DNA of 64,000 nucleotides from positions 37,265 through 101,264 of the IMG/VR virus record IMGVR_UViG_3300037541_000632. One strand, written 5' to 3'. Below, one piece after another: positions 41,457 through 50,547 of this stretch. Under the pieces are notes generated by a model. It ran no database searches. It saw only the letters and a program-made list of their open reading frames with translations, and was not told where the DNA came from. The translations under genes and the position numbers were made by a program. Source of the DNA: a virus. Every line of letters begins with the position of its first letter. Within the stretch, counting starts at the first letter, position 1.

Positions 41457-43936
41457 ATAGCTTTGGATTTAAACGAAGTCTCAAGCTCGTTATAGCTATT
41501 TACGTAAATAATTTCATAACCTTTTTCAGTGTAAGCTTTGACTCTAGCCATAGACTCTCTGTATAAAGCTTGTATCCCATTACCCGTACCAGATCCCGGT
41601 ATAAATAAGAAATCAAAAACAACGCCACATTTTTTGTTAGGACGGACCTCTGCAAGTCTTCCAGGTTTCTGGATTGTAGATGTATTTGCACCTCCACCAC
41701 TTAAATTAATAAGAGCGCGCACATGATTGAACGTAACGCCCTGTGCGTAGATTTCGCTAGCCAGGCATCGTTTAATTTCATCACCACGCATTCTTTCCAT
41801 GAGCTCTTCTCGTTCTGTTTTAGTCATGCGTTTAGCCATGGCAATAGTACCATCCTGCCCAACCCAGTCTAAAAAGTATTCAGCTTGTTCTTCATTTTTA
41901 ATAAAGAGCAGAGTCTGCCACTCTTGAGGAAGAAGCTCATGACAAATCCAACGTACAGCTTTTGCTACACGTTCTCCTTTAAATAGATGAGTCTTGTATG
42001 CGCGATCACGATCATCAGCATTACCTGCCAAAGGTATAACAATCATGTACACAATCAGAGGACACACAGCGCCTTCTGCTACAGCCTCTTGGAACGTTCG
42101 CTCCGCAATTACAGGACCAATCAGTGCTTCGATAAGAATGTCACGCTGATCAAACCTGCCTTTAAGTGTAGCACCAAATCCAATACGCCGGGCCTTATCA
42201 AATTTAGTCAGCTCAGGTAAACGACTGTCTGTGACACAGGCGTGAGGCTCATCAATCAATAATAATTTACAAGCGGATGCATCACATTTATGCAAGCTAT
42301 CCATACTCACGACATTGATGTCATCGCATGGACTCTTAGTAGAACCAGCGCCAATAAGTTTTACCTCTCTATGCGGGAGTGCTTCTTTAACATCCTCATA
42401 AAGCTGTTTAACTAGATCTGCACCGGGAGCAGTGACTACAGTGTGAACATTTGGAAATGCTCTCAATGTATTTTTAATTAATGTCGTATTATGCGTAACG
42501 GTGTAATCTCCTAGAAGAAATAGACCGTCAGGACCTTCTAATTCAAATCCATAGTAATCTCCACGACATAAATACTCTGTAGTAAAACCTGTTATTAAAG
42601 GATTTACTCTTAAATTTTTATTAATGGCTTTTTTCCTGTGTAACTTAACAGGTATATCTGATAAGTTACCGGATATATTTACATCGTAGTATGTTCTTAT
42701 AATTTTACTTTGCGCGCACTTGGATCTCTCTTTAACTGTTGCGCGAAAGCCTAATCCTCTACATAGGCTAGCTATATCATTTGCTAGGTTAAAAAGCTTA
42801 GTAGTAATAGAGTAGCAACCAACGCCTAAGCCAGGTCTGGGATTGTTAACACAACCGTCAGAATCTATTAAACCCGCTAATACCTGCAGCCGAACATCCC
42901 TGCTGTTAACAGCATAGACAGGTAGTAAAGTTTTACATTTATTTACTACTGAGCTTTTGAAAGTATGCCGCCATATATTTAAGATACTTTTATTTTTAGA
43001 CCTTACTGAATAGTATGAAGCTTTGTTGTTTTTAATTTCTTTTTTACTTACAACTAGTCCAACTTTATCGGCTTCTATCATCCAGGCCTTTGCACATATT
43101 TCATCTGCGGAAGTTAGGATGGGCGCACTTGTATGCCCATCGCCCAACCAAAGACCGTAGCAATAAGGATCTACATCTACTTTTTTTTCTGGATAACTAA
43201 CAGCTCTACGCACAAGCTTATGCAAGTGCTTAAATGTTTTGCTCTGTGTGTGATATTGCTGCGCTGTAATTATGAATTCTTTACCGTCTAAGTTGGGACT
43301 TTTATTACCGCCCTGTTTAGTTCTGTACACAAGCAATTTATGATCGCCAGTACATACAAAGCTTTCACCTTTATTGGGCGTTACACGGTATAGGTCATCT
43401 ATTCCGCTGACTACACCTACTACTTTACGAGGTTTAGAATCATGCCCCATTACCAAATCCCCATCTCTTATATCCTGAACAAATTTAACTGTTCCATCGA
43501 ACATAAGAACTTTAGTATTTTTCCCTAGGCACTTTCCGTACCGCGTGGGCGCACCAAGTAAGCCGCTGCAGTTGGTGCTTAGGAATGAAGTCAGCAGTTC
43601 TTGCTGCTTAAATCTAAATCCACACATTAAATCCAACCGAGGTTTAGGAAAGCCTATGCGCATGTCATAGAACTTTACATCCCAGCCGTTCTCTTCTAAA
43701 AATGTTTTTACCTTAAGCCACATACCCTGCATGGTCTGAATAACATTGTATCCATTCTGCTGGTTTATGACTTTATATAAAGTATTCACAGTTACCTTGG
43801 TAACTTTTTTCCATGGGCACTTCGGATCCTGCGCTAGCTTCTTTTCCCGATAAGTTAAAAACTTTTCCAATGCAGGACTGGACGGGGCAATAGTCAGCAC
43901 AGAGTCATCCCACATGAGATGTACTTCTTTACTCAT
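41453..43936 (-). CDS. UvsW-like SF2 helicase with intein
   Basis: 827 residues from ATG 43936, which sits next to the stop of the small membrane gene; a frame to 43975 is less likely. N-terminal domain, then Walker A GAPTRYGK (128-135), interrupted by an intein (136-483), resuming with TT. Motif II is LLIDEPHA (DEPH 562-565); then GFGATLKG and a C-terminal motor domain with LLFIKNEEQAEYFLDW. UvsW-type enzymes remodel forks and branched DNA. The P-loop site is a common intein refuge because it cannot be lost without killing the enzyme. Confidence 0.8.
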   Translation of the reverse strand: MSKEVHLMWDDSVLTIAPSSPALEKFLTYREKKLAQDPKCPWKKVTKVTVNTLYKVINQQNGYNVIQTMQGMWLKVKTFLEENGWDVKFYDMRIGFPKPRLDLMCGFRFKQQELLTSFLSTNCSGLLGAPTRYGKCLGKNTKVLMFDGTVKFVQDIRDGDLVMGHDSKPRKVVGVVSGIDDLYRVTPNKGESFVCTGDHKLLVYRTKQGGNKSPNLDGKEFIITAQQYHTQSKTFKHLHKLVRRAVSYPEKKVDVDPYCYGLWLGDGHTSAPILTSADEICAKAWMIEADKVGLVVSKKEIKNNKASYYSVRSKNKSILNIWRHTFKSSVVNKCKTLLPVYAVNSRDVRLQVLAGLIDSDGCVNNPRPGLGVGCYSITTKLFNLANDIASLCRGLGFRATVKERSKCAQSKIIRTYYDVNISGNLSDIPVKLHRKKAINKNLRVNPLITGFTTEYLCRGDYYGFELEGPDGLFLLGDYTVTHNTTLIKNTLRAFPNVHTVVTAPGADLVKQLYEDVKEALPHREVKLIGAGSTKSPCDDINVVSMDSLHKCDASACKLLLIDEPHACVTDSRLPELTKFDKARRIGFGATLKGRFDQRDILIEALIGPVIAERTFQEAVAEGAVCPLIVYMIVIPLAGNADDRDRAYKTHLFKGERVAKAVRWICHELLPQEWQTLLFIKNEEQAEYFLDWVGQDGTIAMAKRMTKTEREELMERMRGDEIKRCLASEIYAQGVTFNHVRALINLSGGGANTSTIQKPGRLAEVRPNKKCGVVFDFLFIPGSGTGNGIQALYRESMARVKAYTEKGYEIIYVNSYNELETSFKSKAI
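42488..43531 (-). other. Intein in helicase P-loop (LAGLIDADG)
   Basis: 348 codons from Cys136 to Asn483 of the helicase, +1 residue Thr. Block A CLGKNTKVLMFDGTV; block B CTGDHKLL; LAGLIDADG endonuclease motifs GLWLGDGH and VLAGLIDSDGCV; end block FLLGDYTVTHN with the normal His-Asn. A standard class 1 intein with its endonuclease in frame, in contrast to the polymerase intein. Confidence 0.9.
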
Positions 43937-43937
43937 A

Positions 43938-44081
43938 TTATAAACTTTTAATGCCTTCGTAAATAGCCCAAGCAATTGCGGCTAATGTAATCAAAATTAG
44001 AACCTGCACATACCAAGGAGGCGGTGGTTCTGGTTGGTCATCGTATCCCCATGGTGAACCTGTATCAAATCCTTCAAACAT
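43938..44081 (-). CDS. Tiny membrane protein, 47 aa
   Basis: 47 codons from ATG 44081-44079 to TAA 43940-43938. Polar, proline-rich N-terminus (MFEGFDTGSPWGYDDQPEPP) and one hydrophobic helix (about 25-41, VQVLILITLAAIAWAIY). It fills exactly the gap between the ABA-sandwich gene (44085) and the helicase start (43936), 1-3 bases from each, which supports a real gene. Function unknown. Confidence 0.7.
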   Translation of the reverse strand: MFEGFDTGSPWGYDDQPEPPPPWYVQVLILITLAAIAWAIYEGIKSL

Positions 44082-44084
44082 AGT

Positions 44085-44366
44085 TTACCATAGTCCGAGG
44101 GTTAGTCCGAGTGCTTCGGCGCGTTGGGTTGCGGTTGCTTGCAGTGCATCACTAACTGTAAGACCTCTATAGCCATGCAGAGGGTCAATGATTAAAGCCA
44201 AATGATCACAAAAATCGTCTCTCAGATTCCATTCTTTAGACCATGTTTGTTGCTCCAACTCATGCACCGCGTTGAGGTTTTTGAAATAGTCTGTGTGAGC
44301 GCAATTTACGCCATGTTTAATTCCAGCAGCTTCAGCCAGCTTGATTCGTTTTTGTTCTTGGGTCAT
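44085..44366 (-). CDS. Phage ABA-sandwich-domain-like protein
   Basis: 93 residues. The pattern NLNAVHELEQQTWSKEW near 30-46, with ATQRAEALGLTLGLW at the end, matches the small phage ABA-sandwich family, in which N-x-M/V-H-E-x-E and ATAxQRAEAxL recur. These proteins are common in phage early regions and have no proven role. Soluble, helical. Confidence 0.7.
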   Translation of the reverse strand: MTQEQKRIKLAEAAGIKHGVNCAHTDYFKNLNAVHELEQQTWSKEWNLRDDFCDHLALIIDPLHGYRGLTVSDALQATATQRAEALGLTLGLW

Positions 44367-44406
44367 TTGATTGTCTCATGCAAATTTATTATTTCTGATA
44401 CCTAAA

Positions 44407-44889
44407 TTAAAGAGGCGTGATTTCCTCTACATCAAAACGACCGTAGCCGTATTGACCTCCCCAAGGGCTTAGACCCAGAAACATACCAGTAAACCTGAAT
44501 ATGTCTCTGAGCCTAGCCAGATCGGGAGCGAACTTATCTTGTTTGTCTGTAGCCGTCACTAAAACTTTGATTGTTAAAACGCAGTTTTCGCGAATGGCTT
44601 CAAACATTTCATGCTGTTGTTTATTTTTGTGAGTGTAGTTACGCCTGTATAAAACTAATGAAGGCGGATCGATATTCATTTGTGGACGAATAGTATCCGT
44701 ATCAATATCTTCCATATGTAAGGCTTCGGCAGCTTGCTGAAAGGTCCAGCTCCATTGAGCCATATCTACCGCAAGTTTACCATCACGATCTCTTCGAAAA
44801 CGGCGCACGTTTTCTCTAGTTCGTTGGTTACCTAACCATGAAGAAGTTAGTTTGATCTTCACATTATACAGCGTAGCTACATCACTCAT
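44407..44889 (-). CDS. Hypothetical protein
   Basis: 160 residues. The N-terminal strand (LYNVKIKLTSSWLGNQR), a mid region with SLVLYRRNYTHK and a glycine-rich end (FLGLSPWGGQYGYGRFDVEE) suggest a ferredoxin-like or RAMP-like alpha/beta fold, but no family can be assigned. It ends 40 bases before the ABA-sandwich gene and overlaps the SbcC-like stop by 4 bases. Function unknown. Confidence 0.65.
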   Translation of the reverse strand: MSDVATLYNVKIKLTSSWLGNQRTRENVRRFRRDRDGKLAVDMAQWSWTFQQAAEALHMEDIDTDTIRPQMNIDPPSLVLYRRNYTHKNKQQHEMFEAIRENCVLTIKVLVTATDKQDKFAPDLARLRDIFRFTGMFLGLSPWGGQYGYGRFDVEEITPL

Positions 44890-47423
44890 AGTTGAATTAC
44901 ATTTACAAAAGCAGGTTCCAGTTCTCTTGCGTGGTCACAAACGAGAATTTGAGTATCCGTACTTTCTAACTGTTGATTCAGATTAAGCAAGAGTTCTTTT
45001 AAATTTTCTCTAGCCTCTTCATCTAAATGAGTAGAGGGCTCATCTAGTACTAAGAAACCTAACTCCGGGATAACTAGTTGTTGGACTGCTAGAAGGAAGG
45101 CAATAGATAGCCTTACCTTCTGCCCGCCTGACAGTTTGTCATGATCGAACAATACCTGACCCGGTTCATCTACGCGGTAGAACTGCAGACTCACTGGTTT
45201 TGCTGGATGCGGAATAATAGCAAAGTTCGCATCCATAATTTCCAGATTGTCCTGAGTCATACTAACAAGGCTATCAAACTTATGTTGTACATAAGCCATA
45301 GGAATACCTTGCCTTGAGAACGCATGTACCACACGCTGCAATTCTTGAATCACAGCGCGTTTTTCTTCATCCAGTTTAATTTTGTCCTCAATCTCACGTA
45401 ACCGTTTACGTATGCCATTGGCCTGGATTTTAAGCTGTGCTGCTTTTGCTTCTAGTTGATTATATAATTTATTGTTCTCTAATAGAGTGTCTTTTATCTC
45501 ACCCCCTTGCTCAACTAATTGTTTTAGTTGCGGCGGAAAAGAATTAAAGATTGCATCTCTTTTTAGAGCGAAGCTTTCACAGGCAACAGCAAATTCCTCG
45601 GAGCGTTTAAACTCCGTTTCTCTAGCTGAAATAAGTTGGTTGATAGTAATATAAGTTTTAGACAACTCATCCAGCTTAGAGCTCCAGTTTTCGACCTTAT
45701 CATTGAGCTCGTTTATTTCCTTATCCAAGACATTAATATCTAGCTCTTTAAAATTATCTGTTTCTTCTTTAGTATAACCTTGAATAGCAAATTCTAATTT
45801 CTTAATTTCCAATTCAATCTTATCTATATTTTTGATATCAGAAGCACGCTTAGCGTTGGTATTATTTAGACGTGTAAACTCAGCTTTTAGAGCCTGCGCA
45901 TCTTGATCTTCACCAGCATCAAGTAATGCTTTGTTATCTTTATATTGTTTAATATAAACAGTTAGTAGCGTCTGCCTCTGAGTAAGATCGTGCTGCATAT
46001 CGCGCAACTGTTTACTCGTCTGAGCATGGCTAGCGCTGATATCGCGTAGCTTATTGGACGCTTCTATTAGTTTTGTATTGTATGTTTCAAATCTGTACCT
46101 CAGTTTTTCATGAGACACATTTTCTCCGCATACAGGACAATCCGCAGTACAGCCACTGTCTAGCGCGAGCTTACAGGTATCGGTGATAGTTTTGAACAAT
46201 GATCTCTCATTAGATAAGATCTGTTCTTTATCTTCGACATCCTTTAACTCAGCGGATAGCTCATTAACAATTTCGGTAAGCCTATCAATTTTGTCTCGAG
46301 TTTCCTTACCTCTGGTAGTTGCATCAGCAAGCTGTGATCTGTAATGTTCTCGATTCTGTTGCTCTCGGATTCCTCTATCAAGGGCAGTGATCAGATTAGG
46401 ATCTACAGCCGCAGGACAGTCAGTCCTGAGTTGCGCCAGATCTACATTATAATTATCTATACGTTCAGTGATGCTCTTGTACTGCACAGCTTTACTTTTG
46501 GTATCCTGCAGCGTGGTCACCGTCTGGCGTGTAGCCTTAATTTTATCTTTAAGCTTCTCAATCCAGTATCCCAGATCATCAGGAGATTTTAAAGTTATTC
46601 CTAATTTATTAGCTTGCTCGTTTAAAGTATACACTGCCTTTTCATCATTAATACGCACGGCATTTTTGGCGCTCAATAAATGTGAAGAGTTAGATGTTAG
46701 CTCATTAACTGCGCGTTCCCAGTCTTCATACAGTTTAATTTCTGTATTGTAACTGCGCGTACGCATTAACTGCTCTTCAGCATTAGCGAGTTCCAATTCC
46801 GCGTTACTCCTAGACGCCTGTAACTCATCGTGCAAAGTCGAGAAGTCCTGAATCTCAGAGGCTAGTATTTTGATCTTACCTGCAGCTACATCTGCTACCT
46901 TCTGCATGTGACCAAGCAGGAGAAGTTTTACCAACAACTCCTCACGCTCTGCCTGGGAACCAAATAGGATTTTATCCAAAGCACCCTGTTCGGGAAACAC
47001 TGCATTATCAATAGCATATTTATCCGCGCCAAGAATATCAGTTAAAGTAGCCTGTATTTCATCAGCCCGGGTATAGGTATCTTCTTTGATTTCGATTCCC
47101 CTACTGTCAAGCTTAGCAAGCTTTCTAGAAGAGGGCGATCCAATCTTGCGACTAATCCTATACGTATTTCCTTGAGCAGAGAATTCCATTTCAGCAGAAC
47201 CATGGGCAGGTTCAACTTCAAGTTCTGGATCTACTTTACGAATGAATGATTCCTGTGTTTCTTTAGCTGGTGTCCAGCCTGTAACCAGGAAATGAATTAA
47301 TTTAAGAATGGTAGATTTACCTGAACCATTAGGTCCCATCAAGCCTACAACAGAACCATCTAGCTTTGCTTCTAGATGCTTGTGTTTACCCAAATTTTTT
47401 ATCAGTAGGTTTTTGATTCGCAT
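44886..47423 (-). CDS. SbcC/Rad50-like ATPase (gp46-type)
   Basis: 845 residues. Walker A GPNGSGKST (30-38) near the N-terminus, two long coiled-coil arms, a zinc hook C429-P-V-C432 in the middle, and C-terminal signature KLSGGQKVRLSIAFLLA, then FLVLDEPSTHLDEE as Walker B and D-loop. These SMC-family ATPases pair with an SbcD/Mre11 nuclease to process DNA ends; T4 gp46/47 does this for recombination-dependent replication. The partner gene lies directly upstream and overlaps it by 38 bases. Confidence 0.9.
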   Translation of the reverse strand: MRIKNLLIKNLGKHKHLEAKLDGSVVGLMGPNGSGKSTILKLIHFLVTGWTPAKETQESFIRKVDPELEVEPAHGSAEMEFSAQGNTYRISRKIGSPSSRKLAKLDSRGIEIKEDTYTRADEIQATLTDILGADKYAIDNAVFPEQGALDKILFGSQAEREELLVKLLLLGHMQKVADVAAGKIKILASEIQDFSTLHDELQASRSNAELELANAEEQLMRTRSYNTEIKLYEDWERAVNELTSNSSHLLSAKNAVRINDEKAVYTLNEQANKLGITLKSPDDLGYWIEKLKDKIKATRQTVTTLQDTKSKAVQYKSITERIDNYNVDLAQLRTDCPAAVDPNLITALDRGIREQQNREHYRSQLADATTRGKETRDKIDRLTEIVNELSAELKDVEDKEQILSNERSLFKTITDTCKLALDSGCTADCPVCGENVSHEKLRYRFETYNTKLIEASNKLRDISASHAQTSKQLRDMQHDLTQRQTLLTVYIKQYKDNKALLDAGEDQDAQALKAEFTRLNNTNAKRASDIKNIDKIELEIKKLEFAIQGYTKEETDNFKELDINVLDKEINELNDKVENWSSKLDELSKTYITINQLISARETEFKRSEEFAVACESFALKRDAIFNSFPPQLKQLVEQGGEIKDTLLENNKLYNQLEAKAAQLKIQANGIRKRLREIEDKIKLDEEKRAVIQELQRVVHAFSRQGIPMAYVQHKFDSLVSMTQDNLEIMDANFAIIPHPAKPVSLQFYRVDEPGQVLFDHDKLSGGQKVRLSIAFLLAVQQLVIPELGFLVLDEPSTHLDEEARENLKELLLNLNQQLESTDTQILVCDHARELEPAFVNVIQL

Positions 47424-48528
47424 ATAGTCGTTTGTCTATGAAGTTTTCAATCAGATGAGGAGCGGGAGCTTGAGGATCACACAAGGATTGGGCGAGCTCA
47501 AATATATCAGAACCGTTTGGGAAATAGTCCGAAACGAAATCAACGGGTTGTTTACCTACAGGATTATCAGTTCTACGATTTACAATATTAAGAAGTTTAA
47601 ATCCAGCTGGCTGTAGATTGGTGACACGGATAATACATTTACTTGTATCTACAATGCGCGCGATACGCATGTACAGATCTGTAAATGAAGGATCTTTGCG
47701 TACCAGAATAGTTGGATATTCATCCTTTAGTTCGTTAATTTTAATAAGCAAATTGTTAGCTTCTTCGATTGTACGAACGTCATCTGCAATGATCGGCTTA
47801 TTTAGTTTCAGAGGAATGGAATCCCACTCCAGCCTACCACTGTCATGCAAGGTTATTAAACTTACAAATTTATTAACATCTTCACTACGAGAACAAAGCT
47901 CAGTAGAGCCGGGATACCCGACTAGACAGTCATTCTTCTTGATATACTTATGCGTGTGAATATCGCCAAGTAGAATAGCTTTGTATTTATCTGTAGGTAA
48001 GTCGTCCACTTTCAAAACTTTGTCACCCGCATCAAATGCTGCAAAGTCCTTGATCAACGCATGGAACATCATGAAGTCAGCTTCAGGAAAATCCACGCTC
48101 TTCTCCCGGAAATCATCCGGAGCCATATCAGGTACGCCATAGATAGTGTACTCTTTACCATCTCTGGCTTTCATAGAGGTCATCTGGAAATCGATATCGT
48201 AAATAGCACACTGGCCATTCTCCTGCATTTCTTCCTGCAATACTTTAATCCAGGAAGGATGACATTTGTCGTGGTTACCAGTGATAACAAAAAGCTTAAC
48301 TTTATTTGTCAGCAGCTTTTGATTCAAACGAATCAAGTCAGCAATATTTCTACTACTTGGACGCTTGGAGTTTAGAATATCTCCAGCACATAAAATATAA
48401 TCAACTTTATTTTCAACTGCAATGTCCACGATACGGAACACTGAGTCAGTGAAGTCTTGAGCGCGAGCAGTTTTACCGAACTGCATATCGCGCAGATGCC
48501 AGTCGGCGGTGTGAATAATTTTAATCAT
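47386..48528 (-). CDS. SbcD/Mre11-like nuclease (gp47-type)
   Basis: 380 residues. Metallophosphoesterase motifs in order: HTADWHLRD (6-14), CAGDILN (about 47-53), TGNHD (about 81-85), and LLGDIHTHKYI with the metal-binding histidines (about 186-196). The family is Mn2+-dependent and has exonuclease and endonuclease activity on DNA ends, gated by the Rad50-like ATPase encoded next. It starts 1 base after the upstream gene. Likely recombination and end processing. Confidence 0.9.
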   Translation of the reverse strand: MIKIIHTADWHLRDMQFGKTARAQDFTDSVFRIVDIAVENKVDYILCAGDILNSKRPSSRNIADLIRLNQKLLTNKVKLFVITGNHDKCHPSWIKVLQEEMQENGQCAIYDIDFQMTSMKARDGKEYTIYGVPDMAPDDFREKSVDFPEADFMMFHALIKDFAAFDAGDKVLKVDDLPTDKYKAILLGDIHTHKYIKKNDCLVGYPGSTELCSRSEDVNKFVSLITLHDSGRLEWDSIPLKLNKPIIADDVRTIEEANNLLIKINELKDEYPTILVRKDPSFTDLYMRIARIVDTSKCIIRVTNLQPAGFKLLNIVNRRTDNPVGKQPVDFVSDYFPNGSDIFELAQSLCDPQAPAPHLIENFIDKRLYANQKPTDKKFG

Positions 48529-48529
48529 G

Positions 48530-48745
48530 TTAAGCCCTCAAATACGCTACATCTTTTTTGCTATACAGCCTGTTAGCCGCATCTCTTGTTAACCCCACAA
48601 ATTCAGAAGCATCAAACGAAATCTCATCTGGATAATATGAAAAGAGTTTCTCTTCTTCTCCATCTTCGTATGTAACCCATACCTCCGGCATTGGATCAAA
48701 CATAGATTTAGGTTGTTCGGTGATACGCGCTTTTACAATTGTCAT
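48530..48745 (-). CDS. Small conserved phage protein
   Basis: 71 residues. The motif SMFDPMPEVWVTYEDGEEE, followed by KLFSYYPDEISF and EFVGLT, is one I recognise from many phage proteins, yet no function is known. Beta-rich, acidic. It begins 21 bases from the kinase-like gene on the other strand and 1 base upstream of the SbcD-like gene, with which it is probably co-transcribed. Confidence 0.75.
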   Translation of the reverse strand: MTIVKARITEQPKSMFDPMPEVWVTYEDGEEEKLFSYYPDEISFDASEFVGLTRDAANRLYSKKDVAYLRA

Positions 48746-48766
48746 GTTGTTTTAATGGTTTATTGT

Positions 48767-49441
48767 ATGTGTGTGAATAAAAATAAAATAAATTTAATTA
48801 GTGGTATGACTAAACAGGCATCGCCTGCTTGGGTTCGTGCTCTAGCTAAAGGTATGTCTCCCAAGAGTATAGAAAAATTAACCGCTGCTCTTCCTGCTAA
48901 TAAAACAAGGTTATTAAAGGACATGGCCGGGAAACCGAAGTTGCTTGGGGCTGGTGGAGAAGGCAGGGTCTACGAAAGCTTTACTGGAGGTCAAGGTCCT
49001 TCAGCATTAAAATTAATTTCATCTAAAGCATCGCCTGCTAATGAGAAAAGAATTAAGGCTATTGAAAACCTATTTTCATCTTCAAGTATCTTCCCGAGTA
49101 TTTTGTCTACGGTTAGAGGAGGAAGAGGTTACGCTATTCCAAGATTGTTATCCAGCCCACCTCCCGGCAAAGCACTTCAAGAACTTTTAGGAACAGCATC
49201 CAGTAACAAAAAACAATGGTTGGATTTTGTTAACAGATTTCAAAAATCTACATTAGAACCTGGTCGTGTTTCTATATCTGATGCTAAGAGATTCGGAAAC
49301 TATAACGCAGGTGGTTTACCAAACTCTGCTGTTATGCAGACAGCTAAGGGACCAGTTGCTATAGGTGATATTAAAGGGTCTGGAAACATTATGTTTAACC
49401 AAACAGGCAGACCTTATCTGGTAGACCCTTTTATTACATAA
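48767..49441 (+). CDS. Kinase-like protein with leader
   Basis: 224 residues from ATG 48767, chosen because it aligns the leader: MCVNKNKINLISGMTKQA (K16-x-A18, one residue later than elsewhere). A protein-kinase-like fold follows: glycine-rich loop LLGAGGEGRVYE (59-70), invariant-type lysine K82 (ALKLIS), a degenerate catalytic loop IGDIKGSGNIMF (D201, N207) and LVDPF (D220) in place of DFG. Shorter than a typical kinase (about 260). It is a lone plus-strand gene and ends by converging with the folded RNA. It could phosphorylate a host or phage target on entry; inferred. Confidence 0.65.
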   Translation: MCVNKNKINLISGMTKQASPAWVRALAKGMSPKSIEKLTAALPANKTRLLKDMAGKPKLLGAGGEGRVYESFTGGQGPSALKLISSKASPANEKRIKAIENLFSSSSIFPSILSTVRGGRGYAIPRLLSSPPPGKALQELLGTASSNKKQWLDFVNRFQKSTLEPGRVSISDAKRFGNYNAGGLPNSAVMQTAKGPVAIGDIKGSGNIMFNQTGRPYLVDPFIT

Positions 49442-49446
49442 TATAT

Positions 49447-49911
49447 AAAAGAAAAGCGCCCAGGTATTTCTACCTGAACGCTCTCCTACAACTTAGGACA
49501 CAATCAACTTCTGCATGCCTGCGTACTGTTGATGTGCTGGGTGTTGTTTCATTGGAATGGTCGCGCGCCACAAGCTTTGCAGTACTTGTTCGCTGACTTA
49601 TATTATTACCAAGAAGTTACTCTAATAATATTATACGATATCATTCCAATATTGCTCTTACTCAACGTTCTCTGCAAAGGCGCAGAGCAGCACCGACTAT
49701 GTACCCAGTCGAGGCATTCGGCCTTGTAACCGTCACAGAATACCATTCGGTACGCCGTGGGCGCTTTAAGAGCAATTATCTAACTCCCTGAGGGATTGAA
49801 CCTCAGGGAGGAGTAATTGGTGTTGGTTTATTTACTTGAATGTACATTACACCTTTTTGTACATCTGCAGCAGCTTGCGCTGAATTATTGCACAGATATT
49901 ACTATCCGTAC
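49447..49911 (-). ncRNA. Folded RNA with its own promoter and terminator
   Basis: A transcript of about 460 nt from promoter 49917-49946 to terminator 49455-49482, with no credible long gene. Visible pairings: GNRA-capped CAGC-GCAA-GCTG (49871-49882); 10-bp hairpin 49784-49793/49801-49810 capped by a T-loop TTCAATC; 10-bp long-range helix 49767-49776/49651-49660 enclosing at least two hairpins (49670-49675/49682-49687; 49694-49698/49707-49711); directly stacked on it a 9-bp helix 49642-49650/49551-49559 enclosing a 9-bp helix 49623-49631/49600-49608. A 14-codon frame (MYIQVNKPTPITPP, 49846-49802) with AGGTG before it is the only plausible peptide. Resembles large phage RNAs (GOLLD/ROOL type) in style; class not assigned. 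Confidence 0.7.
49455..49482 (-). terminator. Intrinsic terminator of folded RNA
   Basis: A 12-bp stem with two G-U pairs (49455-49466/49471-49482), GAAA tetraloop, then TTTTCTTTTATATAT on the minus strand. On the plus strand it also faces the end of the kinase-like gene. Confidence 0.85.
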
Positions 49912-49916
49912 AAATT

Positions 49917-49946
49917 TATATAACACAACAATGTTAAGTATTGCAA
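49917..49946 (-). promoter_or_regulatory. Sigma70-like promoter of folded RNA
   Basis: Minus strand: -35 TTGCAA (49946-49941), 18-base spacer ending TTGTGT, -10 TATATA (49922-49917). The best member of the family. It overlaps the last codons of the 55-aa gene, and downstream of it there is no normal gene until the terminator. Confidence 0.85.
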
Positions 49947-50101
49947 CTGTTTTTAGATAAACATGAATCTGGAAATTGTTCTAGCAAATCTTCAAGAGCA
50001 CCCTCTGCTCCTTCTCTTCTAGCTTCTTCCCAATCAGTATATGTTTTCTGATTTTTGGTAAGCTGTAGTTGTTCTTTGATATAGTTTAAAATTTTATCCA
50101 T
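49934..50101 (-). CDS. Small hypothetical protein, 55 aa
   Basis: 55 codons from ATG 50101-50099 to TAA 49936-49934. Helical and acidic: MDKILNYIKEQLQLTKNQKT, then an EEARREGAEGALEDLLEQF segment. It follows the terminator of the 131-aa gene by a few bases, so it depends on read-through or an unseen promoter. Its 3' end contains the promoter of the folded RNA. Function unknown. Confidence 0.65.
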   Translation of the reverse strand: MDKILNYIKEQLQLTKNQKTYTDWEEARREGAEGALEDLLEQFPDSCLSKNSCNT

Positions 50102-50114
50102 AGATAAAAAGAAA

Positions 50115-50142
50115 GCCGCCAGGAGAATTAACTCCTGGCGGC
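50115..50142 (-). terminator. Intrinsic terminator
   Basis: A perfect 11-bp GC-rich stem (50115-50125/50132-50142), 6-base loop, then TTTCTTTTTATC on the minus strand. Terminates the gene at 50152-50547. Confidence 0.9.
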
Positions 50143-50151
50143 GTGGTTTAG

Positions 50152-50547
50152 TTACTCTTCTCCAAGCGCAGCAATCTGCTTATCGATCTCATCGAGAGAC
50201 AGGCCCTCGAGCGAAGCGATTTGCTTCTTCTTCTTGAGCTCCTCAAGGAATTCACGCTGGCCACGCTTAGCAGCGCGATCTTTAGCAGCATCATCCTCTG
50301 CCATCTTGGTTTCGATGACATAGCTTACAAGGTCAAACATGCCCTGTTCTTCGGTCATGCTTTCGGTACGCTTGGTGATGAAGGACTTGCGTCCTCCCTT
50401 CTGGATTTTCTCGTCCAGAGCGACGGCGATCTTATCGAGCGCCTCCAGGCTAAGATCCCAAAGATCCTCAAAGCTGAGGTGACCTTTGGTGGTTGTGAAG
50501 CGCCACTTCTTACGAGCGGCTTTGATTACGAGTGTTTCGAGTGCCAT
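50152..50547 (-). CDS. Hypothetical phage protein
   Basis: 131 residues, helical and highly charged: ALETLVIKAARKKWRFTTTK, then GHLSFEDLWDLSLEALDKIA and a Lys/Glu-rich C-terminus. The SFEDLWDLSLEALD segment is a pattern I recall from other large phages, function unknown. It lies 27 bases downstream of the DUF2135-like gene and ends at a terminator, so the two form one transcript. Confidence 0.7.
   Translation of the reverse strand: MALETLVIKAARKKWRFTTTKGHLSFEDLWDLSLEALDKIAVALDEKIQKGGRKSFITKRTESMTEEQGMFDLVSYVIETKMAEDDAAKDRAAKRGQREFLEELKKKKQIASLEGLSLDEIDKQIAALGEE

Noticed and set aside
49529-49729. 66-codon plus-strand frame
   Set aside because: It lies inside the folded RNA opposite to its strand, has no start signal, and reads as random sequence.
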